From Fragum whitleyi (lineage: Eukaryota > Mollusca > Bivalvia > Cardiida > Cardiidae), in contig OX411543.1 of assembly GCA_948146395.1 (NCBI GenBank), forward strand, positions 64,534,534 through 64,598,533: a stretch of DNA of 64,000 nt. Direction: 5' to 3'. The translations under genes and the position numbers were made by a program. The notes beneath the pieces were generated by a model that was not told where the DNA came from, searched no databases, and saw only the letters and a list, made by a program, of their open reading frames with translations. Of the stretch, positions 12,161 through 23,874 are shown in pieces (within the stretch, counting starts at the first letter, position 1; each line of letters starts with the position of its first letter).

Positions 12161-13967
12161 AACAAGAGGGCCATTGGCCCTGGGTCGCTCACCTGAGAAA
12201 AAAGCTTCATTACCTAGGGATGTCCATGCAACCACAGAAAAAGAGATTTTCACTTATTCAATCAGATAACATTTGAAATAATCCTCCCCCCCCCCTCTGC
12301 CCCTCCCCTGGTCATTATTTATTTAAGCTTTTTTCATAAAAGGTCTGTGATCAGCTAATCTATGCCAGATATACAGGCTGAGTCTGAGACTTTTAAAGTT
12401 TTCTTTAAGGAGTTGATCAATCCATGTCAAATATAAAGGCTGTAGGGATTCAAAATTCTCAACAAAGCACTCCCCCTCCCCCAAGATGCTCTGCACCTGG
12501 TGAATCGACAGTCATGATTCTAGCTAATTCAATTAATGTCCATATGCTTATCATCCATGCCATTATTGAAGTCTGTAGGGCTCCTGGTTCATTAAAGGAT
12601 GAAGGTTAAAGTTACAAAATTTTCACTAAAGTACTCCCCCCTCCCCCCTGGTGCTCTGCACTTGGTGGCATTACAGTCATGATTTTAGCTATATTTATTA
12701 AGGTCTATGAGCTGATCCTCCATGCCAATTTTCAAGTCTGTAGGGCTTGTGGTTCAGAAAAAGAAGAAGGTTAAAGATTACAAAATTTTCACAAAAGTAC
12801 TATCCCCTCCCCCCTGGTGCTCCGCACCTGGTGTATCTACAGTCACGATTTTAGCTATTTATATTGAGGTTCATATGCTTATCATCCATGCTAATATTCA
12901 AATCTGTCAGGCTGCTGGTTCATCAGAACAAGAAGGTTAAAGATTACAAAATTTTCACAAAAGTACTACCCTCTCCCCCCTGCTGCTCCGCACCTGGTGA
13001 ATCTACAGTCATGATTTTAGCTATTTATATTAAGGTCCATATGCTGATCATCCATACCAATATTCAGATCTGTCAGGCTCCTGGTTCAGAAGAAGAAGAA
13101 GGTTAAAGATTACAAAATTTTCACAAAAGTACTATCCCCTCCCCCCTGGTGCTCCGCACCTGGCAGCCCAACAGATATGATTTTAGCTATTTTTATTAAG
13201 GTCTATAAGCTGATCATCAATGCCAATTTTCAAGTCTGTAGGGCTTGTGGTTTAGAAGAAAAAGAAGGTTAAAGATTACAAAATTTTCACAAAGTACTAC
13301 CCTCTCCCCCCTGATGCTCCGCACCTGGTGTATCTACAGTCTTGATTTTAGCTATTTTTATTAAGGTCCATATGCTGATCAACCATGCCAATATTCAAAT
13401 CTGACAGGCTCCTGGTTCAGAAGAAGAAGAAGGTTAAAGATTACAAAATTTTCACAAAAGTACTACCCCCTCCCCCCTAGTGCTCCGCACCTGGCAGCCC
13501 AACAGATATGATTTTAGCTATTTATATTAAGGTTTATGAGCTGATCATCCATGCCAATTTTCAAGTCTGTAGGGCTCCTGGTTCCGAAGAAGAAGAAGCT
13601 TAAAGATTACAAAATTTACCCAAAGTACTACCCCCTCCCCCCTGGTGCTCCGCACCTGGTGGCCCAAAAGATATGATTTTAGCTATTTTAATTAAGGTCT
13701 ATGAACTGATCATCCATGCCAAGTTTCAAGTCTGTAGGACTCAGCCTTTATATCTGGCATAGATTAGCTGATCACAGACCTTTTATGAAAAAGCTTAGAT
13801 AAATAATGACCAGGGGAGGAGCAGAGGGGAGGGGGGGGGAAGGATTATTTCAAATGTTATCTTATTGAATAAGTGAAAATCTCTTTTTTCTGTGGTTGCA
13901 TGGACATACCTAGGTAATGAAGCTTTTTTCTCAGGTGAGCGCACCCAGGGCCAACGGCCCTCTTGTT
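12161..13967. mobile_element. Fold-back TA-type element with minisatellite core
   Basis: Both ends are the same terminus in opposite orientation: AACAAGAGGGCCATTGGCCC at left and GGGCCAACGGCCCTCTTGTT at right, flanked by TA on each side (12159-12160; 13968-13969). The inverted arms run about 220 bp (12161-12385; 13738-13967). The core holds seven to eight units of about 166 bp, with GAAGGTTAAAG recurring near 12600, 12767, 12933, 13098, 13265, 13430 and 13598. No coding sequence. Confidence 0.85.
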
Positions 13968-13972
13968 TATTT

Positions 13973-14358
13973 TAAAAGCTTATTAATATTCATGGGAATT
14001 ACGAATTTTGGTTCGTTTTAAGAAATGGTAAGTTTTAAAAAATCAACGTTAAACGTTATAACTCAGAACGCTATGGTTATAAAATAATATCAGTAAATTT
14101 CATTTTAATGGTAAGACTTTTGCGTCATAACTGAGACTGAATAATTTGGTTATAAAAAATGCCTGTATTCATTATCAATTTGATTAAACTGTGAATATTA
14201 TTATTCAGTTGTGTAGTTATTTGAAAAGCTTATTACACTCATGAGAAAAGCGATTTTTCAGCTTCGCTTTAAGAAATGGTAAGTTTTAAAAAAAATCAAC
14301 GTTTAACGTCATAACTGAGAACGCTATGGTTATAAAATAATATCAGTAAATTTCATGA
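13973..14358. repeat. Two direct copies of a ~130-bp segment
   Basis: 13973-14104 and 14222-14358 share AAAGCTTATTA, TTTAAGAAATGGTAAGTTTT, AAATCAACGTT and ACGCTATGGTTATAAAATAA. They are separated by 117 bp that includes the left tip of the palindromic element described at 14158. Confidence 0.7.
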
Positions 14359-16015
14359 TCACACGTGATGAATATTTGATGAATGCAAGTTTTAATTTAT
14401 TTTTATAAAATGATGATTACTAGTAAGTGATATGCAATTTGAAATAAGGCTAGTGAACGTTTCTGAAAAAATAATCAAAACAAAATAATGAAATACGGAG
14501 AAAAATCTGCTTCATCCAAGATAACACTCTAATATCACTAAGTTTTCAATCTTTACATTTTGTTCGTAAATTTTCACTGAACTTGTAGAGACTCGAGGTT
14601 GGTGTGCACATATTATAACCACTATTCTCAAACAAACGATATTTCGGTATAGAAATAGCATCTTCAAGAAAATACTTATAACAAGGTTCATAAATATATG
14701 TTTATTTAGACTCTATGCATGTAAATTGATTAATAGTCAAAATCGGATCAGCAATCTGACGCTTGACAATCAACTCCATATAGTCTGGTCTACACAGAAA
14801 GTGAATCGTCTTGCGACCATGGAAATCAAAATATCGCAACTGATGATGCAGCCATGATTTTTTTTTATGGTCTAAGTGTCACCTAACCTATTTGAGGTAT
14901 GTCACTTTGATGCGCCTAGGGAATTATTCACGGTTAATCTACAATGTCAGAATTATTTTACTATATTGAAGATATATAAACTTTACCGTCACTTTATGCC
15001 CTGCTGTAAAAAAAAGAAATAGAAAACAGCGAGGTAATAGAAGAATTTGCTTGATGAAAGCAATTTCTCCTTTTCTCAGGCGCATATTTCTATTTCTATT
15101 TAGTTCTTTCTTGTATTGTTTCTTAGACATGCTAGGATCTGAAACTTGCTAATCATTGATCGCCCAAGTTAAATGCAACTGCCAATTAACAAGGTAATCT
15201 AGACAGGTGACAAATGTAATATACATCGATGCTGCAAGGTGTTAACCACGCTTCTCGAATTCCGATTATCAGTTAGACGCGTGTCGAGTCGGTCATTTAC
15301 TATTTTATTGGTTATAATTCCAAAACGCTTTTACTTGATAGCTTCCGAAAACACTGTAGCGATATAGAAATTTGATAATAAACGGAGTGTCTTCGTTTTC
15401 CATAGATGAACAAGTTTCAGTAAGTGATCACCCGAGTGAAAAAAATTGACTTTTGATCACTTTCTTAAACTTAACTGTCTCTGCATCTATATTTGACTGT
15501 ATCGAATATTTAGAGCAAAAATTGATCTTAACCTTGATTCCTAACCGATGTAAAATAAAACCGAATTAAAAAGATTTACAATTTTTATATATATTTGATA
15601 AACGCACATTTCAAAATGTAGTTACGAGCTTTTGAAACAACACCAACGATATATACATTTTAAAAAATGATAGTATTGTTCATGTTCATACAAACGATTT
15701 CTACATTTATGAAATTAAGTGAAAATTTGGTAACAAAATGTCAACAGTTGAAAAATCATATTAACATTTGAGTATTATCTTGGGAAAATTAGTTGGGTTT
15801 TTATGTTGTTCTTGTTGTTGTTGTTTTTTTTACAGTAATTCATTATTTTGTTTTTATTATTCATTCAGACACGCTCACTAGCCATATTTCAAATTGCATT
15901 TCAACCATCCATTGGCAAAAATAAAAAAAAATAAAAATAAAATGAAAAAATAAGCTAAAATTTTCATTTATCAAATTATATTGTTAAATCAAATTGATAG
16001 AGAATACAGGCATTT
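14158..16015. mobile_element. Large imperfect inverted-repeat element
   Basis: Left and right halves are inverted copies: 14158-14190 against 15983-16014 (ATGCCTGTATTC...AATTTGATT), 14428-14497 against 15829-15897 (GGCTAGTGAACG...TGCAATTTGAAAT), and 14507-14590 against 15690-15790 (AAGATAACACTC, ACATTTTGTT). The central 1 kb is AT-rich without a recognisable protein. The family is not identified. Confidence 0.6.
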
Positions 16016-16464
16016 TTAGCTCGCCCGGGACGAAAGTCTCGGAAGAGCTATTGTCATACCCTCGGATGTCGGCGTCGGCGTCAGCGTCGGCGTCAGCGTC
16101 AGCGTCGGTGTCGGCGTCCGCATTAGGTTAAAGTTTTTTATTTCTATCAATATTTATCCTAGAGGCTTTATTTTTTACAGAAACACTCATTAGGGCATAG
16201 GCTTTCATTTGAGACCAACATCCATGTCGAAATGACCTTTAGACTGTCACCTTGACCCTTTCAAAGAAACTTTAACCAAAAACTTTAACCAAAAACTTTA
16301 ACAAAAAAAACTTTAACCTTGCTTATATTTTCTGTAAGCTTTAAACTAGAGACATCATTACCTTATATGCACACTCATTAGGTGATAGGCTTTCACCATA
16401 GACAAAGGTCCTTGACAATTTGACCTTGACCTTGACCCTTTGTGGACTTAGAAAAACTTTAACC
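16016..16464 (+). mobile_element. Truncated element with AGCTCGCCCGGGACG hairpin end
   Basis: Begins TAGCTCGCCCGGGACGAAAG and continues TCTCGGAAGAGCTATTGTC, a terminal hairpin, then a GTCGGCGTCAGC microsatellite-like run at 16068-16120 and diverged ACTTTAACC / GACCTTGACC repeats. It is cut by the next element at 16466. Confidence 0.55.
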
Positions 16465-16465
16465 A

Positions 16466-17699
16466 AACAAGAGGACCATGATGGTCCTAGATCGCTCACC
16501 TGATTCTTTTTGACCACTGGGATGTCACAGCAATTAAATAGGCAGTGTAATAAAGAACATAACATGAGAATAATCATTAAGACCCCTTTTCCAGTGATAT
16601 GGCATGGATCCATCCCATTTTAAATGGGGTTCATCCTTGTGACATGATCAACATTCTGACCAAGTTTCATGAAGATTGGGCCATATTTGTGGCCTCTAGA
16701 GCGTAAACAAGAAAATTGTCAATAAGGCTCCTTTTCCCTTGATATGGCATGGATCCCTCCCATTTTCGATAGGATTAATCCTTGTGACCCTGCCAACATC
16801 CTGACCAAGTTTCATAAAGATTGGATCATATTTATGGCCTCTAGAGCGTAAACAAAAAATTTGTCAATAAGGCCCCTTTTCCCTTGATTTTGCATGGATC
16901 CTCCACATTTTCAATACACTTCATCCTTGTGACCTGGCCTACATTCTTACAAAGTTTCATGAAGATAGGACCATATTTGTGGCCTCTAGAGTGTAAACAA
17001 GAAAATTGTCATTAAGGCCCCTTTTCCCGTGATATGACATGGATCCTTCCCATTTGCGATAGGGTTCATCCTTGTGACCTGGGGAAGATTCAGAACAAGT
17101 TTCATGAAGATAGGGCCATATTTGTGGCCTCTAGAGTGTAAACAAGAATATTGTCAATAAGGCCCCTTTTCCCGTGATATGGCATGGATCCCTCCCATTT
17201 TCAATAGGGTTCATCCTTGTGACCTGGCCAACATTCTGACCAAGTTTCATGAAGATTGGGCCATATTTGTGGCCTCTAGAGTGTAAACAAGAAAATTGTC
17301 AATAAGGCTCCTTTTCCCTTGATTTCGCATGGATCCTTCCCATTTTCAATAGGGTTCATCCTTGTGACCTGGGGGACAATCTGACCAAGTTTCATGAAGA
17401 TTGGATAATATTTGTGGCCTCTAGAGTGTAAACAAGAAAATTGTCAATAAGGCTCCTTTTCCCTTGATTTTGTATGGATCCTTCCCATTTTCGATAGGGT
17501 TCATCCTTGTGACCTGGGGAACATTCTGACCAAGTTTCATGAAGATTGGATCATATTTGTGGCCTCTAGAGTGTAAACACTTAAATTGTTGACGCCCGGA
17601 CGACGGACGACGGACGACGCACGACGCACGACGCACGACAGACGACGGACATTCAATGATCACAAAAGCTCACCTTGAGCACGATGTGCTCAGGTGAGC
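16466..17699 (-). mobile_element. TA-type minisatellite-core element
   Basis: Starts AACAAGAGGACCATGATGGTC, giving an 8-bp stem with a one-base loop (AGGACCAT-G-ATGGTCCT), then CGCTCACCTGA. Ends CTCACCTTGAGCAC-GAT-GTGCTCAGGTGAGC, followed by TA. Seven units of about 145 bp repeat GCCTCTAGAGTGTAAACAAG and GGCATGGATCCCTCCCATTT. A CGGACGACGGACGACG tail sits at 17590-17650. Confidence 0.85.
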
Positions 17700-17700
17700 T

Positions 17701-17863
17701 AAAAAAGTTCAGCGTATGCCAGCGTATAGAATATACGCTACTAATACGGTATGCATAAGGTCAATACGCTACACGAACGCTACTCATAGGTCAAGTACGC
17801 TTGACATACGCTGACAGAAAATTAAATTTCTATCAGACATTATATATATTTGGAACCGCTAGA
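17701..17863. repeat. Remainder of the third 376-bp Harbinger unit
   Basis: AAAAAAGTTCAGCGTATGCC... to ...ATATTTGGAACCG continues exactly where 12160 left off, with a short internal deletion near 17735. It shows that everything from 12161 to 17699 was inserted later. Confidence 0.85.
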
Positions 17864-18024
17864 ACTTGATTTCGCTAATTTGACCAATGGTATGATCACA
17901 GCTCTATTGAAATTAGTGATAACAAAAGCGAATCTGGTTTAAACATGTACTTTATATAAGTCAGTTGTAGATCTAGCTCAACACAGAGAAGAATGATGCA
18001 GCTCTTCTAAGTCGCCATTTAACC

Positions 18025-18195
18025 TTGTATTTTGTTGAAAAAAGAAACCATGGGAGACGAAGCAAGAGGAAAACAACAAGGCGCAAAATATGGATTAAAC
18101 CTTGGATTGGGAGGCGGTGGCATTTCGGCCTATTTGACCAGCTCTTGGTTGAGTTAAGAAATGAGAATCAAGCACCTGGTCCTCTTCTTCCGTTG
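18025..18195 (+). pseudogene. HARBI1/Harbinger nuclease N-terminal remnant
   Basis: The + frame contains KRKTTRRKIWIKPWIGRR followed by HFGLFDQLLVELRNEN. In Harbinger nucleases this region is a basic stretch, W(V/I)(R/K)PW..RR...G....L..ELR, just before the DDE nuclease fold. After about residue 50 the frame loses similarity and no catalytic DDE domain follows. The minus strand at 18297-18511 has a Ser/Lys-rich ORF that could be a remnant of the accompanying Myb/SANT-like gene, but this is weak. Confidence 0.55.
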
Positions 18196-18602
18196 AGAGG
18201 CTACACGACCTCTTTTTTGCCCTTTTCTTCCTTTCCAGCGTAGTGGAGCTGGAAGAATCGTCTTCCGAGGTCGGGGAAGTATCTAGTGACTAATCTTCAT
18301 CGACTGGCGATGGAGATCTGGATCTGTACTAAACAGAATTTTCGTCTTTTTTTCTTTTGTTGAGTACCGTCACTCTTTTCTTTAGCCGATGAAGAAACAC
18401 TTCTTTTACTCTCCCTTTCCCACATTTTCCCGGTATCCTTACTGCTGAGTGTGTACTTCCAGACTGAAGGAACTGGCAAAGGTCATAAATGATGATAACC
18501 GCTGTATACATGTACGTAAGTCATACGCTTACATACGTTAGCCATACGCTACTCGCTCGCTGGCATACGCTACTCATATGGTGTTGTACGTTACAAATAC
18601 AC

Positions 18603-18955
18603 TTTAATATTAATAGAGAGGATAGAATTTGCACGTATTGTTTTATTCAACAAGATATTTTGATTTTAGAAGATGAATACCATGCTTTCTTTGTTTGTGA
18701 AAAATTCAAACTTATCCGTGAGATTTACTTAAATTCCTGGTTCAAGTCTTACCCCAGTAGAGAGAGTTTATCAATACTTTTACAATCTGAAAATCCAATT
18801 GTCATTAAAAACCTAAGTCTGTATGTTTCAAAGCTTATGGAGAATATTTAATTTTGTCACATCACTTTGTATTGTTTGTTAACTGAAAATATGTTTGTAT
18901 TATGGGCCAGAGGCCTTATTACGTTAATAAAATATATTATATTGTATTGTATTGT
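18603..18955 (+). mobile_element. 5'-truncated non-LTR retrotransposon tail
   Basis: The frame 18606-18851 encodes a C-terminal zinc-finger-like segment: REDRICTYC, then LEDEYHAFFVCEKF, ending LYVSKLMENI-stop. This C-x2-C...H-x4-C pattern is typical of the last part of molluscan non-LTR ORF2 proteins. A 3' untranslated tract follows with AATAAAATATATT and a TATTG repeat tail. TACGCT-rich Harbinger sequence flanks both sides. Confidence 0.7.
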
Positions 18956-19357
18956 AAACGCACACGTACGTTTTGTATACGCTGATAATACGCTCGCCAT
19001 ACGCTACTTTAACGCTGCTCATACGCTGGCCATACGTTTTAAATGATTTCTTGTCGAGGGCGGGGGTTTACGCCGAAGAGTTGTGCGTATGAACAAGATT
19101 TTGTCTTTATTCTATACGCTAGGCATACGCTACTCTCATACGCTGTGGTGTGACACCCCTATTTAAGCGGGATTATCCATCTTGTCTAAACGCATGACCC
19201 AGGCTCTGATTATGACTGCTGACTGTAGATTTGTAAAACAATATGTCGTCAGAAAAAAGTTAAATTACTTTTAAAACCGTGAAAGTTCCCGAAATCACCA
19301 GCAGCACGTCCGACGAAAAAAGGAGTGTTTCCTACCAGTAATTCTAACCATAAACGA

Positions 19358-19585
19358 TACCCGACGGTGGCACTTGAGTCTTTCGGACTATTTGTCTCCC
19401 ACCAATTGGTCGATAAATCGTAGACCTATGTGGTCGGGTAGCAGCTGGAAGCTAGGAAACTGATGTAAAGAGTAGTACTGATGTGAGAAATAATAGGAAT
19501 TCATTGTTAGGTGCTCCAGCCGCCGCGATATATCTGAAAGATTGTTGAAAGGGGCGTAAAACCCCATTCAAAATGACAAATCTAA
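19358..19585 (+). mobile_element. tRNA-derived SINE, head truncated
   Basis: Contains CGACGGTGGCACTTGAGTC, TTTGTCTCCCACCAATTGG, GTAGACCTATGTGG, GTTAGGTGCTCCAGCCGCCG and GGGGCGTAAAACCCCATTC. It aligns module by module with 25283-25560 but begins after the B box. Confidence 0.8.
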
Positions 19586-21004
19586 TCATATAAGATTTCT
19601 AATAACGGCAGTTTATACAATTTCTGATATGTTTCACGTGCATTTTTTCTTAGAGGAAATCAACACTAAAACACCATTTTGTCCGGTTCCGTCTACCTAC
19701 GTGCATTTTCTGTCTTTTTTTTTTTTTTTTTTTTAAATATTATTTCAATCGTCCAGTTCGAATACTTTGCAGTATAAATTGATTTAATGTCGTTTCTTTT
19801 TTTCAGCAACTCTGCACTCAGGCTGGGTCACTTCGTTTTCTTAAATTACTGAAGTATTCGTGTTCAAAGGGTTAATTCATTCCATTTATACAAGATGAAA
19901 TAATGAGATAATTGACCTTCATCTGGTTCTTTACACGAATACATCTTTTTCACACAGGGCGGTCCTAATCTTATCCTTGAATCGGGTCAGATAAGATGTT
20001 TCAGGAGAATCTTACGTTACCAACTTAACTCAAACTAAATGTTTTAGTTAAAAATACATGCAAAAATATACAAATACGGCATGTATTTCATATTTCCATT
20101 CTTTCGTGTGCGAAATCATGTCTGCCACTGAGCAGCAGCTCCGAAAATTCCAACTGTAAGAACCAATTTACCAGCGCTTAGTCGTGGTAAGTGCATATAA
20201 ATTTACCCTACATTCAGGATGGATCCCCTTGGTAAAGACATTCGCGTTCTCTTTACTTGGGCAACAAATTCAGTATCTCCTTATAAATAAGACGAATTCA
20301 ACATATTAGTAATTTGTTTAGGTAATTTGTTTCTTCAAATGCTTTTTTTTTTCTTCAGGAGATTGTGTTGCCTCTCAGACGTCAAAATAGTACAGCTACT
20401 GCAAATCAAGTTAAAAATACTTTGATGTAGTATTCAACCGAACCGTTTACTTTACTTTCTAACCCTCACATTCGGACGCATCATGATCATGCGCAATTGC
20501 GTAAATATCAATAAGAAAATTACGCAAGTGCGTAAAACAAATATCTTTTATCGAAAAAAAACGTTGATAATTGACCAAAACAAAGTAACTACAGCTGATT
20601 CAAGCTGTATCTACAATGTTTTGATTACGATATTCGTTGGTGTTTGCCTTCTTAGTGCGTTTAATTTCCAAAATCCTAGTTACGCCTGTGATGCGTATCG
20701 TCATTATTTGAGCATGCGGCAATGTCGCAAATACCTACTGTTACATGCGATATATGGATAGACAATACAATAAAGCTTACCTTATTTTGTTTTAGAACTA
20801 ACCAGTGCACAGTTCCACAACAAAAGATACAATTCCAACTAAACACCGCTCTTCAAGACCTTCATCATCCCTTTACCCTTCACTCACTGACGATTCTCAT
20901 AGTCGACATGTTGCAACGCCCAGATCAACGGAACTTGGACAAAGCGGTTAAACCCTTTGCTGTTTAATCCCTGCAATTTACGTGCCTGTGATTAAAATGA
21001 TTGC
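19586..21004. other. No gene recognised
   Basis: AT-rich sequence with an 18-base T run at about 19716-19733. Short ORFs at 20483 and 20722 have no recognisable motif and no convincing splice borders. Confidence 0.4.
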
Positions 21005-21065
21005 GAAAACATTGTGAAAAAAGAAGAAATTGCTTCTGACAAGCAATTTCTTCTTTTTCCACACT
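21005..21065. repeat. Hairpin MITE core (GAAGAAATTGCTT)
   Basis: AGAAGAAATTGCTTCTGACA followed by AGCAATTTCTTCTTTTTC forms a near-perfect inverted repeat. The same hairpin core is seen at 28620, 31015, 53935 and, more diverged, 29917, 43258 and 48780. Confidence 0.7.
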
Positions 21066-21966
21066 ATTTTCTACCCTACTGAGTGGTTATTTTTCAAATT
21101 AAATCCACTTTTAATTTTCGTATGCAAAACCTTTGAATTTGGACAGGTCCAAAATTTTGTAAAACAGGAAAGAGTTAAGGCAGATCAAAAGAAATCAGTA
21201 AGTTACATGTGCGGATCAAGGATTGGGGACCGGGGACCAGGACCCTCTAGAATTACAGAAAAAATAAAGTTATCAATTGAGGAAAAAAATCATAGTAAAA
21301 AAATAAAAGATAAATAAATAATAAATAGAGGTAAAGTATCATTTAGTATTTTGGAGAGCAAAATGCCGTAACTGCAGCTTTGTTATAGCATTTTGCTCAC
21401 TGACTTCGGAATATTACATAATAATATTTACACTTAATTTAGGTTGTACCTCGCAGACGGTGAAGAATTTCTCAATCCGTGAGTGTGTTGTACGATTCAA
21501 GGACAAAACAAAACAACGCTGACGGTTTTGATCGAACGGCCACCCTTTTAAAGTGACATCTTCCATTAAACGACCATTTTAAGAATCTAGATCACCCCTG
21601 TATTAAGGATACGCCGGAAAGCGTTTAAAATGTTTTGCCGCTTTGCGCTCAATATAGATAAAGCTTGAGATGTGGAATTGTTTCGTTAAGAATACTATAA
21701 AAATACTATAAAAAATACTGGGCTATCAATAAAAATTCTGAATACGATTGCTAAGATTCTGTTGTAGTCAAATGTTTACGAAAAGCTAACTTTTCGAGAA
21801 ACCGGTAGCTATTAAAGATCCTCAGAAACTGAGCACGCCTGAAATCATATTTGTAGCCACATGTGTTTCAAATTAGTGGTGATTGTAGAAAATTGGAAAA
21901 GTGTTCACATATGTTAGCATTGAACGGTGACTGCATTTATAGATTTCTTTCTAAACCGAAAACTGC
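21066..21966. other. No gene recognised
   Basis: No supported exon. CGGCCACCC...AAAGTGACA...AAACGACCATTTT near 21535-21590 is loosely like the GCGACCA motif of the mariner-type MITEs and may be a relic. Confidence 0.35.
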
Positions 21967-22105
21967 CCTGTCGTGTCAGGATGATACAAGGGTGCAACTT
22001 GTTTGCAAATTATATCCCGCTTTGAACGTGCACTTTCGTGCAAAGCGTTGTAAAATTTGCAATCAGTTTGCACCGTTTGTCATCCTGAACGCAGGGCTGA
22101 ACGCT
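21967..22105. mobile_element. Imperfect palindromic MITE
   Basis: Nested complementary words: GCCCTG/CAGGGC, AGGATGA/TCATCCT, GGTGCAA/TTTGCACC, TTGCAAAT/ATTTGCAA, and an inner loop CTTTGAACGTGCACTTTCGT. The whole 139-bp unit can fold on itself. An ORF crossing it (21863-22150) is therefore not considered a gene. Confidence 0.65.
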
Positions 22106-22785
22106 GAATCATTCACTAATCTTATCATTCGAGTCCTTTACGGTCATTAGCGCACCGATCTTTACACTACAAAATCATCTGTACCTTAGTTAATTTGACC
22201 CGAATTTGATCTGTGAGGAAGAAATTGCTTAAATTACAATTACCGGCAAGTTTTATCGATGAAAAAATATATATTACATCCAATGCTGTTTGTTTTTATT
22301 CCCCATGAAGGCACGTGCAAAGGCGAGAAGGAATATTCAGACTTTTTCAACTTAATAGCAGGGGTCAGATTCGGGTCAATATAATCGCGCTATGCACAAT
22401 AGCCTGCGATCGCGGTCAAAACAGAGGGGATCGAAAACTGGGGAGAAAACAGCTAAATAGATGCGGTATATAGATAGAAGGGATAATAAAATTAAAAAAT
22501 ATGGACTTGAACTTGTTTAAAAGAAGACATTTCCTTGTAGGGAAAATCTCATCAACACTGGGGATGGTTTTCACATAACCGCGATTAACGTAACAATCTC
22601 ACTCAGTGATATTTCATGGCTGATGGGGACGCTCTTCCGTCGTCATATCAGAGTGCTACGTCACTTGGCATCTTTCAAATTATCAGACTAGGTACAATGT
22701 ACTTATACAGCGATTTAAATCAAACATTTTTACAAAACAACAACAACAACAAGAAGAGAAACTAGTACTGGCAGAGCGGACTGAC
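22106..22785. other. No gene recognised
   Basis: No exon with supporting splice sites. An AACAAC run at 22738-22751 is the only notable simple sequence. Confidence 0.35.
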
Positions 22786-23090
22786 TTATACCCCCGACAA
22801 GCACTTTGTTAAAATGCAAGTGCTTTTAGTGCAGGATGTGTTTGTAACAAATATTGAGGTCATGTGCAGCATTTGCATAAAAGTTTCATGATTCTAGATC
22901 GCTTAGTTTTTGAGTTAGGGCATAAAGTTTCATGATTCTAGGTCACTTGGTTCTCGAGTTAGAGTCCGGAATCCGGAAAAGTTCTACAGACGGACAGACG
23001 GATGGACGGACGGGCGGACGGACGGACAGACAGACAGACATGGTAAAACCAATATAACACCTCTACTTCGTAGGTGGGGGTATAACAAAA
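22786..23090. mobile_element. Short element with TTATACCCCC ends
   Basis: Begins TTATACCCCCGACAAGC and ends GGTGGGGGTATAA, so the ends are inverted. Inside the right end lie a CTACTTCGTAG hairpin and a long GACGGACGG / GACAGACAGACA run (22980-23040). It resembles the 34426-34588 element in design (ATGCCCCCGA...TCGGGGGCAT). Confidence 0.65.
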
Positions 23091-23299
23091 ACAGACATAT
23101 GGGGAAAAACTGTGACCGTAGTCAAGGGAGGTAAAAAAAGTAAAGGAAATAAAATTATTATGTATTTATTTCTCTTAGACATTTACCACCCGTTGCAATT
23201 AAATGCGTGTCTACATCTAAGCGTAGTAAAACCCTGTTCAGTTATGTTATCTGAGCTTACAATTTGTGCCTTTTCACGGTCTGTCATACGAGAGATAAA

Positions 23300-23584
23300 A
23301 ACAGCCAATCTTGCTCAAGCGACCACTTCTATCAACCGACCACTTTTCTAATGCGACCACCATAAACATTTCCATCACTTTAAGCAAATTCTTTGAAAAA
23401 TGGACATTCTCAATCGAAAGGTTTTTATCTTTGGTTGTTGAACCCAATTAGAATCGTCTAAATGAGGCTATATGCTATCAAATTATCCTGTCTTAAGTAA
23501 CATACAATGTTACTAAGCGACCACTCTCATTAGCGACTATTATTTGTTTGTCCCTTGCTTAGGCTTAATATAAGTTTGACTGTA
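23300..23584. mobile_element. Mariner-type MITE, diverged copy
   Basis: ACAGCCAATCTTGCTCAAGC, then CGACCACTTCTATCAACCGA at the left, and TTAATATAAGTTTGACTGTA at the right. Same family as 2447-2798 and 57248-57598, with an internal deletion removing much of the central palindrome. Confidence 0.7.
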
Positions 23585-23874
23585 CCCCGAAAATATTAAA
23601 AGTACCGTGCTGGTCCGTACACACTTTCGAGAAATTACAATTCATCTTCAATTAAGTGAACATTTAAACAGGAACGATATCATAAAGTCACGAAATCAAT
23701 AGCATTTAATTGGCAATCATCCTATTTGAATGTGCACATAATTAAATTGAAAACTCGGACGTGCTTTCGCTTGCTTTAAGCCAACCTTATCTTTGAAAAT
23801 CAAGGTAACACATCAGGAACTATATACCAAGAAGATTTCACGAACGTGTTTCAAACCAGTTATTGCGCCTTAGT

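Larger units (their letters stand above)
11231..19159. mobile_element. Harbinger-like DNA transposon, decayed and nested
   Basis: Left end GGGGCTGTCACACCACAGCG and right end CGCTGTGGTGTGACACCCC are inverted repeats. Comparison with the related unoccupied sequence at 11145-11170 (AATCTTATTTAGCGGG) supports a 3-bp TAT duplication at 11225-11230 and 19160-19162. TACGCT/AGCGTA words fill the ends. A remnant of a HARBI1-type nuclease is inside. It was later split by a 5.5-kb nest (12161-17699) and by a non-LTR tail (18603-18955). Confidence 0.7.

Noticed and set aside
11194..12161. Three 61-71 codon ORFs as a tandem gene family
   Set aside because: They are the same read-through of the 376-bp non-coding repeat.
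12424..13106. Pro/Ser-rich small proteins
   Set aside because: These ORFs are translations of the 166-bp minisatellite core.
18489..18851. A 120-residue host protein
   Set aside because: Its first third is Harbinger repeat sequence and the rest is the C-terminus of a non-LTR ORF2.
21863..22150. A 95-residue Cys-containing protein
   Set aside because: Much of the ORF is a self-complementary palindrome, and there are no splice or start signals.
22980..23040. CRISPR-like regular repeats
   Set aside because: GACGGACGG and GACAGACAGACA runs are simple sequence near a transposon tip with no spacers.
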